Of a stretch of 64,000 bases of DNA, positions 12,336-22,180 are shown one piece after another. The notes beneath the pieces were generated by a model. It was not told the origin of the DNA. It worked only from the letters and a program-made list of their open reading frames with translations, and did no database searches. The stretch lies in contig MBPM02000052.1 in NCBI GenBank assembly GCA_001695595.3, positions 186,001-250,000 on the forward strand, given 5' to 3'. Source of the DNA: Plasmopara viticola. Lineage: Eukaryota > Oomycota > Peronosporomycetes > Peronosporales > Peronosporaceae. The translations under genes and the position numbers were made by a program. Within the stretch, counting starts at the first letter, position 1. Every line of letters starts with the position of its first letter.

Positions 12336-13796
12336 ATTTCTCTCAAAGACCGTACGGCTTGCTAAAGAGAATAAAGGTGGCCTGTATAGCCAACAGTGAA
12401 GGTCATACATCAAAAGAAGGAAGAAATACCTTCTGAACACCATATAAAGTGCGGTCTTAATTGACATTAAGGGATAACCTAATGCACGGGCAGATCTTTG
12501 GTCTTAAAGAATCTGTCAGATTTGTGCAAGCAGTTTGCAAAAGAGTACGAGAACGCGTCTCGTACGATCGGTCTTGACGTAACCAATAGATAGTGGAAGG
12601 TGTACGTCATCAACTTGGTACGTTATCTTTATTGGCCGTTGCACAGCAGTGCATCTTATTTTAAAAAGATGTGACATCGTTGACGCAAGTTTTCTAACAT
12701 TATGCGTCATAAACCAAATTTTAAGTGGCACTTTGTACATCTTTCTTACAAGCTAAGTATAACACACACGAGCTTAATTAAGGATGTGCTCTAAGACAAC
12801 ATGTCACTATGTGTAGTACGTATATTGAGCGCTTAACTCAGTCGTACAATATTGTCAGTTTCTCGTTGAGATAGTGACATATCACCTGCACTCCAAGTGT
12901 TACGCTCCTGAAAAGGTTGGCTACGCTCCAAAGTCTTTCAAATGTGCCTGCAACGTTTAAATGTCTACTAACGCGAAAGTCCAAGCCCCATAACGTGTAT
13001 GTGCAGCCTAGAATATTATTTATAGTTGACCACGACATTGGAAGTTGGACGTAAATTACCACATTGTTTACTTGCGCGGAGTTTTTAAGTGCTTCTCTTG
13101 AATAAGCTTGACGCTAATGCAGATAAGTGAATATTTGGCTTCTCTTTTTTTGTAGGGAGATTTATGGGAAGCATGGACTTTGAGCATTGTTCACTAAGGT
13201 CGAAATAATAGGGGATTGAATAGGATCACCAAATCAAACAGTTAGTACATCCTTACTAGCACATTCTTGCAAGTACGGTGCAAATCGTAAGGAAATGGCA
13301 AGACTACTGTTTAATTTTTGCTGGGTGTAAAGTGAACGTTCAATGTTATACGTAACTCGTCAAAATTTTCCCTTCAGCAATGCGCTGCTAAAAGAAGAGA
13401 CCACAGGGTGAGGTCGGATAATCACACTAATTTTTTTGGCAGCTGAAGGCCTTAAAAACTGTGTTGTGTCCACCACAGAGACCGATTTGCTACGGAGTGT
13501 GCGTTTGTCTAACTTAAAAGGCTCACTTGGTGGTGCTGAACCATTTGTGATCCATACAGATAATACGTCGCAACGCTCCGCTCCACAGACGTCTCATCTC
13601 TCACATTGGATAGCAATGTGACTCTCTCTTTACGTGAAGTTTAGCCGAGTCTGGTCGAGATAGAGATTAAGCCAGGATAACAAAAAAAATGGCTGATGAA
13701 CTACCGCGTCGCCCACACTATGAGACTAGCTCATGTCACAACTATAATTTTAAGAGTAATTGATATAGTTCATACTGCATACGCACGACATGACAT
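12336..13796. other. Intergenic, no gene supported
   Basis: Short open frames only. No motif, repeat or RNA gene recognised. Confidence 0.4.
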
Positions 13797-14198
13797 GTGC
13801 GTAGCTCTGAAACAAGATTTTTAAAAGTTCCGCACGTAAAAGAATCTAGCGAAAAATTGTCTGCAAGACAAAAAGCGAGGCTGCTTCGCTTTTTGATGGA
13901 CGCTGATCTGTGGTATTACAAAAAGATCGCTCACAATGGATCGTACAAAATTATCCATCAAGTGTCTTCAATTTTAACACAATCTTTCGTAGGTATACCA
14001 ATACACAGCAGTCAACTACTCTTGGCATCGCTGCACCGCTATTCATCTTATAACCACAACAACAGGTCCACAACTCAAGCCTGTACAGATATCTTTTTGA
14101 CGCCCACTTACTTCTGTGGCACAATCTTCATAGGTATAAGTCGTTTCGTGCTTTGTTTTGTAGACCACGAAACTTTTTGTAAGTCTGTCCACACTTAA
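13797..14198 (+). CDS. Unrecognised 133-codon open frame
   Basis: The predicted product has no signal peptide and no motif that I recognise. The open frame uses a non-ATG start; the first internal ATG is much further in. Inside it lies a small hairpin (AAAAAGCGA ... TCGCTTTTT, about 13,880-13,904). The composition and isolation make a chance frame or a relic more likely than a working gene. Confidence 0.12.
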   Translation: MRSSETRFLKVPHVKESSEKLSARQKARLLRFLMDADLWYYKKIAHNGSYKIIHQVSSILTQSFVGIPIHSSQLLLASLHRYSSYNHNNRSTTQACTDIFLTPTYFCGTIFIGISRFVLCFVDHETFCKSVHT

Positions 14199-16315
14199 AG
14201 TTTTTTGTCGTTAGCGCTTAAATTTGATCTCAGAGATCGCTCGCTCTTCATATGTCATCATGATTCAAGGAGCTTTCATAAGCTCGCAAATATTTACTCA
14301 TTGCATTCACTTTGGATCCAGTTGCCATGGGCGAAAAACCAAATTACTGTGTACCTGATATAAACTCTTCGATTGACTCACGCACGAAGCGCTGGAGCAA
14401 GCGGTCAAATATCTGACGTATTATAATGTCACGACTTCAATGCTTTGGCGAAAGCGTCTTTAAGTAAGTGGGTGTTATTTTTGGTGCAAGGCATTACCTA
14501 GTCATATTTCTACCCGAACTAAACACGAAGACGTTGGTCTGCAATGTCTTGTCTTCGACTTTGTCTCAAAAAAAATACGCAACTATGTTTTACAAATAAG
14601 CATAAAAGTGCAGAAAATATTGTGAGTGTGCGACTCGTTCTGAAAGGGCTCAAAATCGATCCAAAGTTCACGCTAGATCACAAATGTATTGAAGTCAAGT
14701 AGCTCAGCATAAAGCGTGCTGAGAGCTCTTTGCTTGGCTTCATAATGACAGAATGTTACCAGTTCTACAGGTAATTCGGTAAATAAAAGAATATCATTAA
14801 CGATCACTCAAGAATCCAAATTGATTAAAGTTCAATCGTAACTGACGCCAACGTGCGTAGATGTCGCCAAATTTGCAGCATTAATCTTGCACGACCGTGG
14901 TATAATTGAATGTCGCATTTTGTTTTGCTTCGGCATCTTGCACTTCAGAAGCTCACGTGTCGCTTGGTAATGTTGTTCCGGAGATGATCAACTCAGCATT
15001 ATCGCTTTTACTTTCTCTTCCGCCAGGTGTCAGGTGATAAAAAAATTTATTTCTTGTCAAAATTCGGGTATAGCTGGCCGCTAGCCTAATGACCCAATTG
15101 AATTCATCAGAAATTTAAAAATGCCAATCGCGTCATAGCTGTCCTTTGCACTTTAGTATTTGGACCTCGAACTATTACAGTAGTCATTACAAAAGGACCT
15201 CCAAAAATTTTCTAAGAAAGACGAGCTAATTGTTCTCGCCACTTAGTTATAGGCAATGTGTGAGAAAGAGCTGGCAAATGAGACAAACCAACTTTTTCTA
15301 AAAATAAAATCAAAGTTAAAGCAACTCATCCTTATATTGTAATTAGCCTTGGTCAGCCGCTCGAATGAGCTCTGGCATGTTATTTGCCATAAGCAGTCCA
15401 CAGATAAGACAATAAAACTACCTAGTAAATACCAATTTACGCAATTTAGATGTTTTCTTTGAGTAAGAAATACAAAGAGGCTCATAACAGTTAAGGCATC
15501 GGTAATATGGTAAAAGCGAACGAACACCCTATCCTTTTTTGTCTCCTATTTCAGTGATCACAATAACAAGAGCGTCATAGAGCGGATTTCTGTCGTCAAG
15601 TAAACTACCTTTTTAGGCAAAAACTACAAGAAACGAGGCTGTTTAACCACGTTGTTAGGCTTTATTGTAGCCTTAGAAAGCGAGTGTTTACCAGGGTGCG
15701 GTAGCGTTCTTCATTTGGTATATTGCCCGTAATGGGCGACGGCGAAGGTTCAGGAAGCGCTGTTATATAGAGCCTTTCTTATCAGAGTGGTGCTTGATGA
15801 GTAAGCAAATTTTGACGCGAATTTACTGCTGTTCTCGTTTTTCAGCCTTTGTTGGTCGCACAGTCTTGTTTATATAGGCCAATTTTGGTATAAAAGTACT
15901 TTTATATGCCGAAGAAACCTTCTTGAGAGCTGAATTGGTCAACAAATTCGTCGACGGCTTTCTTTGCATCCCATATATTTGTCGTAATGACGAAATAGAT
16001 ATTTCGTAAAAAAGACGATGGAAAGTGATGACACGAAAACCTTTATCTTGGATGCGGTTCAAGTCTGAATGAGGAGAACGTGACGCGCTCTATATTGAAC
16101 CTAAGATTTCGAAAAATTAGCTGTTCTGCCGTTTTACTAGCCTTTTAAATGGTGGCTGCTGCTTGCGCGACACCCTATTGGTGAGTACGCCCGTTCGCAT
16201 ACTAGGGTGTATGGTCGATGCATACGTCGTTTCTGAAATCTAAGTGCATAGCAATTGATTGTATTGTTAAAATTGTATAAGATTTTTTGGTAATGCAATT
16301 ACAATCTGCTTTGCA
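14199..16315. other. Intergenic, no gene supported
   Basis: Mostly AT-rich, with short open frames on both strands and no recognised motif. Confidence 0.4.
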
Positions 16316-16625
16316 CTAAAGACCAAAGGCAGTAAGCGGTCGCTTGCCAAAAATTAAGTAATTTATTGCACGCCATCTGAGCTGAGACCAGACAGAACCT
16401 TGCACAGCAAAAGCGTGAAGGAACATATCGGTTAGCCTATTTTTATTGACAGCAATTGTTTTCCGGCGCGCAACATTTGTGACGTGCCAGAATTTATCAG
16501 GACTCAACATTGGCTTACATACTCTCGTCTGTATGTGTGTTTGATCAGCAATCCACCGCTGCTAATTTATCTTGAAGAGCTGCCATGCTCTCAGTGCATG
16601 TTGTGTATCTGTTACATACTTGGCA
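16316..16625. repeat. Dispersed repeat family G, copy 1
   Basis: Similar to about 21,905-22,180 in the same orientation: landmarks are CGGCGCGCAA, GACGTGCCAG and AGCAATCCACCGCTGCT here, with CGGCGCGCAA, GACGCGCCAG and AGCAGTCCACCGC there. On the minus strand both copies give a protein-like piece with NRLTDM(F/L)LHA-like sequence, so this was probably part of a transposon coding region. Confidence 0.5.
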
Positions 16626-17309
16626 AACGAATTTTGGCTTATTTAATATAGCGTCTTAAGTCTTGTGGTGACCAGCTTTTAGCCGGCTCCAAGACGTGGA
16701 TTTTGCCAGAGTTATATTGAAACCTTCTGGAACGATAATAGCAAACTTTGTCGCCCCCTCCACAATAGGCATGAATTTGTTGTTGCAACCAAAATGGCGG
16801 ACGCTGTCCGGTTGGTATCACTAATGCTGAATAAAAATAGATTTAAATCAGCGGGTCCACGGAACATGAACTTCGTCTCATCAAACGCAAACAACTAATT
16901 GGAGGACAGATGTAAAGTGCGTGGTGTGTGCAATAAGTGCGCAGGTCGCTTGCGAGTGCGCAATGTGCGACACACGAACTTGCGAGTGTGTGGCCTAGTT
17001 GAACGTAGCGTATAACGAGCTTTGGACAAGATAGCTTGACTTGGTGGTATGAGCCGCGTGCTCACGGGAAGGCCTCGCCCTTTTTTTCGGGGGTTAAGTT
17101 ATAACCTGTTCACCCTCTGAGCGCAAGGTTGCTGGGCCTTACGGCTTGGGTTTTGCTTTCTTAGATTAAGAATTTACTGACCCAGGCTGCATTATGATAG
17201 ATCGAGTCCTAATCCGACGGTAATGTGTGGATAGGTAGACATGCAAGGTGGTATTCGAGCACCCTGAATTTGGCTTGTGCCTCGAAACACTGTCTGCATC
17301 AGATCTAGA
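16626..17309. other. Intergenic, no gene supported
   Basis: Includes two occurrences of ACTTGCGAGTG-like sequence at 16,945-16,995. Nothing coding recognised. Confidence 0.35.
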
Positions 17310-17415
17310 CGACGCACAAGGCGACGAAGTGAGTGATCGGAAGTCCCAACTGTAGAATAAGTCTTGTGACTTGCTTGGCTCAAGTCACAACGATGATGTC
17401 AAACAGACAGAAAAG
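17310..17415. repeat. Dispersed repeat family F, copy 2
   Basis: Shares TCAAGTCACAACGATGATGTC and ACAGACAGAAA-like landmarks with copies at 7,010-7,130 and 39,310-39,445. The non-LTR element copy A inserted just to its right. Confidence 0.45.
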
Positions 17416-17424
17416 GCCAAATTC

Positions 17425-17774
17425 ATACGATAAGTATTTGTATTGCATTGTATTACGTTATCGCGATGCCAAGTTATGCCCGTGCTAGGCTCTATGGCTA
17501 GTCCACGGCATAGAGTGGTGTCCGCATACGTCGGGTCTCGTTCGGCGGGCAGTGCAGCCAGCACGGAGGCCGTGAGGGTCTTCCATTATTTTGTGTAGTT
17601 CTGACGTGGTAAGAGCCCAGGTGGCGCCCTGGTGCTTGAGACCGTCGCGTCGAGGGTGAGACTCGTTAGAGACCTGCAGATGCCCGAGAGCACCTGCCCG
17701 AAGCGCGCGAGCATTTAGCCCCCGCGCTTGGAAGGAGGGCGTCACCCCAACCTTTTCCGAAAAATACGATAAGT
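17425..17774 (-). mobile_element. Short non-autonomous LINE derivative, copy A
   Basis: A 328-bp element (17,436-17,763, minus sense) lies between 11-bp target duplications ATACGATAAGT at 17,425-17,435 and 17,764-17,774. Its sense 5' end is TCGGAAAAGGTTGGGGTGAC and its 3' end is a short AT-rich ATACA-type tail. It is made of about 135 bp matching the 5' end of the longer copy at 20,460, 26 bp matching its reverse transcriptase region, and about 130 bp matching its 3' end. It cannot encode its own machinery and probably depended on a LINE for movement. Confidence 0.92.
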
Positions 17775-18089
17775 GTAACGATAAAAACCAGTGTTTGTGT
17801 AGTACGACTATTGTGAAAAACAGGTCAGTATTTGAACTCGATTTAGAAGGCAGCACTTCGTATTAAGGAGCGTAGAGAAAAGCAGCACATGGTTCAAGCA
17901 CAAATGGCAATGTACTAAAATAGGAACAGCTACGTAAATATATAATATAATATAGGACATTTCTCCCACAGGTATTCCTTTCGAAAAAGCTTATGTACAG
18001 TTCGGTTCAAATTTGGGGACATGACAAGGTCTGGGCATTATCGTTAGTAGATCTTGAGATAGTGATCGACGACTCGTACTGGCTCTATG

Positions 18090-18645
18090 CATACAACAAG
18101 GATCACGCACATGTATTCCCGCTTAATCTAAGCAAAGGGCTACGCATTTTCGCAATAATAAAGATGGAAAGCGTGTAATCAGCACAAAGACACTTAAGTT
18201 ATAGAAAAGCACCCCTACTATTAGCTCCGTATCAGTGTTTCATATTAGGCTACTATCTTTTTTTCCAGGTTGGCTTATATTTTATCGGCCTATCACTCGT
18301 GGCTGAGCTTGCCGCCGAAAATTCATATCTGAGCTCGTACAGCTTGAACGACACCGCATAAATTAAGTAAGAATAGCAAGCTCTCGGTTCTCATAAAATC
18401 CAGCAAGTCATTAGAGAAGGTGATCAATGGTAGAAAGAAGCTCGTACGATTCGTTTCGCGTACCTTCTGAAGGGATCGAATGTCCATGTTTCCTGCGTGG
18501 ACCTACAAGTGCTAGATTCAAATGACGTTTTACATGGCGAGAGTCAGTCAAGGAAGTTTTACGAAGTTCCAATGAATGTTCCACACTCCACAATCTCTGA
18601 TGCAGCGCGAAAAAAAGGCCGAACGGGAAGATCATAGAAAAAAAA
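18090..18645. repeat. Dispersed repeat family C, copy 1
   Basis: Diverged similarity to 55,195-55,640 in the same orientation: TTCCCGCTTAATCTAAGCAA near 18,117, AGCAAGTCATTAGAGAAGG near 18,403, and CATGGCGAGAGT near 18,534. It may be a retroelement end read on the minus strand, but I could not fix the family. Confidence 0.5.
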
Positions 18646-18788
18646 GAACTGTATCATTTGCTATAATGTGAAGAGTACAATAGGGTATCACTGACCTCCC
18701 CGCCCTTTAGGCAAGCCCCCCTTAATGTGACAAGCCAAGAAATTCCATCTTTTACCATTCGAAGTTTGTATCTGACGTTTTGTATTTA

Positions 18789-18797
18789 TCGGTACTA
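18789..18797 (+). promoter_or_regulatory. Candidate upstream motif of effector gene 1
   Basis: TCGGTACTA lies 59 bases before the start codon. Related sequences, with the pattern YYGGYAYTA, occur upstream of gene 2 (CTGGTATTA), gene 3 (CCGGCACTA, minus) and gene 5 (CCGGTACTA, minus). A role is only inferred. Confidence 0.3.
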
Positions 18798-18855
18798 TAT
18801 TCCATACGAGACCAGACAATAATGGTCAGATAAAATCTATCATCCGATTGACTCC

Positions 18856-20163
18856 ATGCGTGGTGCGTATTACATCATAATTGCGCTCTGCGTCGCCGCC
18901 AGTAGCCAGGTAGCTGCAGGATCTGACCGTCAGCTCCAAGTCTACGAGCATGGCGTCATGCCAGCCGATAATGCGGTCGTGAAGACGCTGGCAAAACGCT
19001 TTCTCCGTGGAAGCCGTGTCGTACACGACGACTTGGCTAATGAAGAGCGCTCTTTCCATCCTTTCTTGGTAGACATGATAGAGGAAGGTGTAAAGGAAAT
19101 TTCACACGCTGCAGAGATTGTGGAGGAGATGCCACTTGCTGGAAAGGTTGTGGAGGAAGTGCCACATGCTACAGAGGGTGGTCAGCTAAAGATGGATAAA
19201 GGTGCGGAGGAGGCATTCGAGAAACATGTAGAACCATCTGGTCATACTGCTACCATTCAAGATACTTCTCGTGATATATCCACCGAAGAGGTAATCCAGC
19301 TCCCACCCCATGAGTGGGAGTCCGACTTGAGCAAGCTTAAGCCATTCGTTGTATTAAACAAGCACCTGGGCCGTATCGAACCAGTAAAAGATGCATTTGC
19401 AGCATTCTGCGATGAAAGTTCAAAGCCGACTGCCGAAGAGACGTCTATTATCTGGAGCATGTTGGGTTGGAACATTGCACGAAAACCTAAAGGTAAGCAC
19501 CGGCAACATCTTATAGCTCAAGCGAGGCGAGGTGTGCTCTTAGATTTGCGGATTGTAAGAATGGATGAATCGTTGTGGAACAAGTGGATGCAATTGCCGA
19601 AACCGCTGAGGATGCTCAAGCTGAACAATCTTCTAAATATGCATTATCAGAGATGGGTGCACTTGTTTAACATTTTTCAACGACGTTTGTCTGAGATCAT
19701 CGGCCCGCCTCCAAAATTGAAGGTCGCTCATGGAGACACTACAGACACAAGTAAGGCTCTTGCTTTACACACGCACTCAAACATGCAGAGTTCGACTCCG
19801 TCTGAGCCACTCAACGCAGCATCGACATTTAAAGTTGAGCGCTTTGTCTGGGGGGCTAATAGGCCAAAGCGTACTACTGGCGGCAACACCGGCACAATCA
19901 GTCGTCCAGTTAAGCCAACGAAGACGCATAGGCTAAAGTCGTTCATGCCACGTTTGACGGAATCGACGACATCGAGCGACCTGCTTGTTCCCACTAAAAG
20001 AATGAGACTTAGCCTTGGCGGTACAAGAAGTGCTTTTGCCCCGTATAAGGACCCTAAAAAAAAGTTGTTGGCACCTGCTTCCACTGCTTTGACGCATAAA
20101 GACATCGACTTGGATCTCAGTCTCGGCGGTATCTATGGCAAAAGGACTGACAAAGCTTCGTAA
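18856..20163 (+). CDS. Secreted RxLR effector, canonical RFLR with EAR-like C-terminus (gene 1)
   Basis: This 435-residue protein is probably secreted and delivered into plant cells to alter immunity, as is known for RxLR effectors. The ATG is followed by a hydrophobic signal segment to about residue 21. The tetrad RFLR is at 48-51 and EER at 63-65 in a DDLANEERSF context. Three decapeptide repeats occupy 81-110. A tryptophan-rich helical core spans about 160-285 and includes HYQRWV at 263-268. The tail is low in order, with basic clusters (RPKRT at 336-340, KRMR at 381-384) that may act as nuclear localisation signals. LDLSL at 419-423 fits the plant EAR pattern LxLxL and precedes GGIY. The ancestral family stop has become a lysine codon, adding K-A-S. 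No intron is needed. Its upstream candidate motif is at 18,789. The core may be a WY-like fold, but I cannot verify this. Confidence 0.93.
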   Translation: MRGAYYIIIALCVAASSQVAAGSDRQLQVYEHGVMPADNAVVKTLAKRFLRGSRVVHDDLANEERSFHPFLVDMIEEGVKEISHAAEIVEEMPLAGKVVEEVPHATEGGQLKMDKGAEEAFEKHVEPSGHTATIQDTSRDISTEEVIQLPPHEWESDLSKLKPFVVLNKHLGRIEPVKDAFAAFCDESSKPTAEETSIIWSMLGWNIARKPKGKHRQHLIAQARRGVLLDLRIVRMDESLWNKWMQLPKPLRMLKLNNLLNMHYQRWVHLFNIFQRRLSEIIGPPPKLKVAHGDTTDTSKALALHTHSNMQSSTPSEPLNAASTFKVERFVWGANRPKRTTGGNTGTISRPVKPTKTHRLKSFMPRLTESTTSSDLLVPTKRMRLSLGGTRSAFAPYKDPKKKLLAPASTALTHKDIDLDLSLGGIYGKRTDKAS

Positions 20164-20321
20164 AGGTAATTGGACAATTTCTTATGCGGGGGATTAAAAA
20201 AAAGATTTTGGCTTTAAATCGTTACTCGATTTTTTTTAATGCTCATGACCATTTTGCTTAATATAAGTAGTCGTAAGCCTAATATAAGTGTGTACATTTC
20301 ATGTATGACATTTCACGCTGA

Positions 20322-20352
20322 CGAATTAGATTTGGGTTCGTACCGGTACGCC
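20322..20352. promoter_or_regulatory. Copy of an effector upstream motif on the wrong side of gene 1
   Basis: GAATTAGATTT followed by TACCGGTAC at about 20,321-20,347 resembles GAATTAGATTTAGTACCGGT on the plus strand upstream of minus-strand gene 5 (about 59,149-59,168). Here it is 160 bp downstream of plus-strand gene 1. It may be a relic of another promoter, a palindromic control site, or chance. Confidence 0.25.
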
Positions 20353-20449
20353 CTGCTTTATACCTTGGAATATTTCCCAATGACTTACCATCGACTTCCA
20401 CACTATCAGTAAGAGTATGCCTATTGACTCCCATTAATTTATGTTCATT

Positions 20450-21540
20450 TACAAAGGCGTTTTCGGAAAAGGTTGGGGTGACGCCCTCCTTCCAAGCGCG
20501 GGGGCTTAATGCTCGCGCGCTTCGGGCAGGTGCTCTCGGGCATCTGCAGGTCTCTAACGAGTCTCACCCTCGACGCGACGGTGTCCAGCACCAGGCCAAA
20601 CCCCCTTCCACGCCCTTAATCGCGCCAACCGCATCCGGATTGGCTCATTTAATGTGAATTCTCTAGGTTCGAAGCGCAAGAAGCACGTAACACTCCCCGA
20701 AGATCTCCGGCGCTACCGCGTCGATAACCTTGGCCTCCAAGAAACCAAGATCTACGATAGAGGTGAGCGCCACTGCAACCCGTCGGGCGCCACTCGACAC
20801 GCCCGATCCCGAGAAGAAACCTGGCACCACACTAAGAAGCTCGGAACACTCCTCGGCGATATTAAAGATCTATCCCAACGGAAGTCCCAGGCCACCCTCG
20901 CGCTCCACCGCCTCTGGTCCGTCTGGCTCCGCCCCACGTTCATCTCACCCAAGACACGCATTCGATTGTACAACACCTACGTTCTACCGATTCTGCTGTA
21001 CAACTGGGCTCTTACCAAGTCAGAGCTCCACGGCCTCGAGAGTTTCTATCGCCGCCAGCTTCGCTACGCTCTTGGCTATCGCTACCCCCGACCCATTTCG
21101 AATGCAAGACTCTACGACCTCTGTGATGAGCGGCCGCTGAGACTACGACTGACACAAGCTCGCTGGCGCCTGTTTGGCCATGTACTTCGCCGCAATCCCG
21201 ACATTCCAGCTAACCTCCAGATGCGTGCCTACTTCTTCTTCACCGCAGCAAAATGGCGCGGACGTTTCCGCACCACGCTCCCCTCGACACTCGACCACAA
21301 TCTTGTTTCCCGTGGCTCCGGCTTTCGACTCCGGACAGCACAAGACCTCGAAGTGGTACGTACCCTTGCATAAGACCGAAAGAAATGGAAGACCCATACG
21401 ACCTCGGTGCTGGATGCACTGCCCGCCGAACGAGACTCGACGTATGCGGACACCACTCTATGCCGTGGACTAGCCAGACTGAGCCTAGCACGTGCATACC
21501 TTGGCAACGCGATAACGTAATACATTACATTACAAAGGCG
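20450..21540 (+). mobile_element. Internally deleted LINE (non-LTR retrotransposon), copy B
   Basis: The element covers 20,460-21,530 between 10-bp target duplications TACAAAGGCG (20,450-20,459 and 21,531-21,540). It begins with the 5' sequence shared by the short copies, contains one long open frame, and ends with the shared 3' region and an ATTAC-type tail. The target duplication and repetitive tail fit target-primed reverse transcription. The higher GC content sets it apart from its AT-rich surroundings. It lacks most of the endonuclease and the catalytic reverse transcriptase, so it cannot move itself, but it shows what parent element the short copies came from. It begins about 300 bp after effector gene 1. 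Confidence 0.93.
20558..21373 (+). pseudogene. Chimeric endonuclease/reverse-transcriptase remnant of a LINE
   Basis: The open frame runs from just after a stop at 20,555 to TAA at 21,371-21,373; there is no good ATG, so it is treated as a remnant. At about 20,640-20,755 it encodes the typical opening of an AP-like (EEP) endonuclease, with IGSFNVNSLGS and, after a spacer, LQETK. It then jumps to the C-terminal part of a LINE reverse transcriptase: KLGTLLGDI, a basic helix ending in RIRLYNTYVLPILLYNWALT, and then LESFYRRQLRYALGY, SNARLYDLC and RWRLFGHVLRR. The endonuclease catalytic core and the reverse transcriptase fingers and palm, including the catalytic aspartates, are missing. The joint falls at about 20,760-20,830. 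The frame is still open across it. Confidence 0.88.
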
Positions 21541-21549
21541 CTAGGGTTT

Positions 21550-21790
21550 ATGAATAATAGAAGGCGCATCGTAAGCTTTTCCGTTACCGAGCTATTTGGA
21601 AGGCACAGAAAAAGAAAGAGGCATGATATCCCGTTGTGTAGTCGGCAAAAAAGGCTTACAACTAACCCGAACAGGCCCTTGCTGGCAAGCTTTGAAATCG
21701 CTATAACACTCATGTTCTTCTCGTTTGTTAAAATAATATTCTGCTCTCAATATGAAAGTATAATTTTACACAACTATTTGTGGTGTCTCA
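21550..21790. repeat. Flanking block shared with 46,700-46,870
   Basis: Landmarks CCGTTACCGAGCT (21,580), GTCGGCAAAAAAGGC (21,640), CAGGCCCTTGCTGG (21,672) and ATTCTGCTCTCA (21,738) recur, diverged, at about 46,718-46,860 in the same orientation. Both blocks lie downstream of plus-strand effector loci (gene 1 and the dead copy at 46,353), which suggests that gene and flank were duplicated together. Confidence 0.5.
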
Positions 21791-21904
21791 GTTTCTCAGT
21801 TTCTGCCTAAATTGCACATTTTATTTAAGATCTATGAAATCGATTGATCAGTATTTAAACCGCAATTGAAAGTGATGTAAATGGTTGTCCACCGGAAGAT
21901 TGCC

Positions 21905-22180
21905 TGACTCTATGTGATAGGACCTACTGCATTAATACAAATCGGGTATTTTCTTTCCTTGCTCAGAAGAGGCGTGCAACATGGCATCGGTCAATCTGTT
22001 TGGCTGACCCCAATCATTTACCGGCGCGCAAAACTTTGCGACGCGCCAGGGTCTTCCCGTACTCAAAGTGGGGATAATACCCTCGTAGATTTGAGTGTAT
22101 AGCTAGCAGTCCACCGCATCTGACTCCTTCTGTAAATGTGGGCAGCTCTAAGTGATAACTACACCCAACAACTTCGTCGC
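21905..22180. repeat. Dispersed repeat family G, copy 2
   Basis: Collinear with 16,380-16,620: CATCGGTCAATCTG, CGGCGCGCAAAACTTTGCGACGCGCCAG in pieces, then CAGTCCACCGC. The minus strand keeps a NRLTDAMLHA-like piece. The element is broken and has no complete frame. Confidence 0.5.

Noticed and set aside
17485..17856. Open frames of 93-123 codons repeated at 17,485, 35,674, 47,131 and 55,868, looking like a conserved protein family
   Set aside because: They coincide with the short LINE derivative copies, start in unrelated flanking DNA and have no shared start codon. The similarity is explained by the mobile element.
19728..20105. A 125-codon minus frame inside effector gene 1, and similar antisense frames in genes 2-5
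   Set aside because: They are shadows of the effector coding regions, without signal peptides or motifs of their own.
20424..20657. A 77-codon plus frame at the start of copy B
   Set aside because: It follows the same non-coding 5' register as the short copies and ends inside the endonuclease region. The true LINE frame is another one (20,558-21,373).
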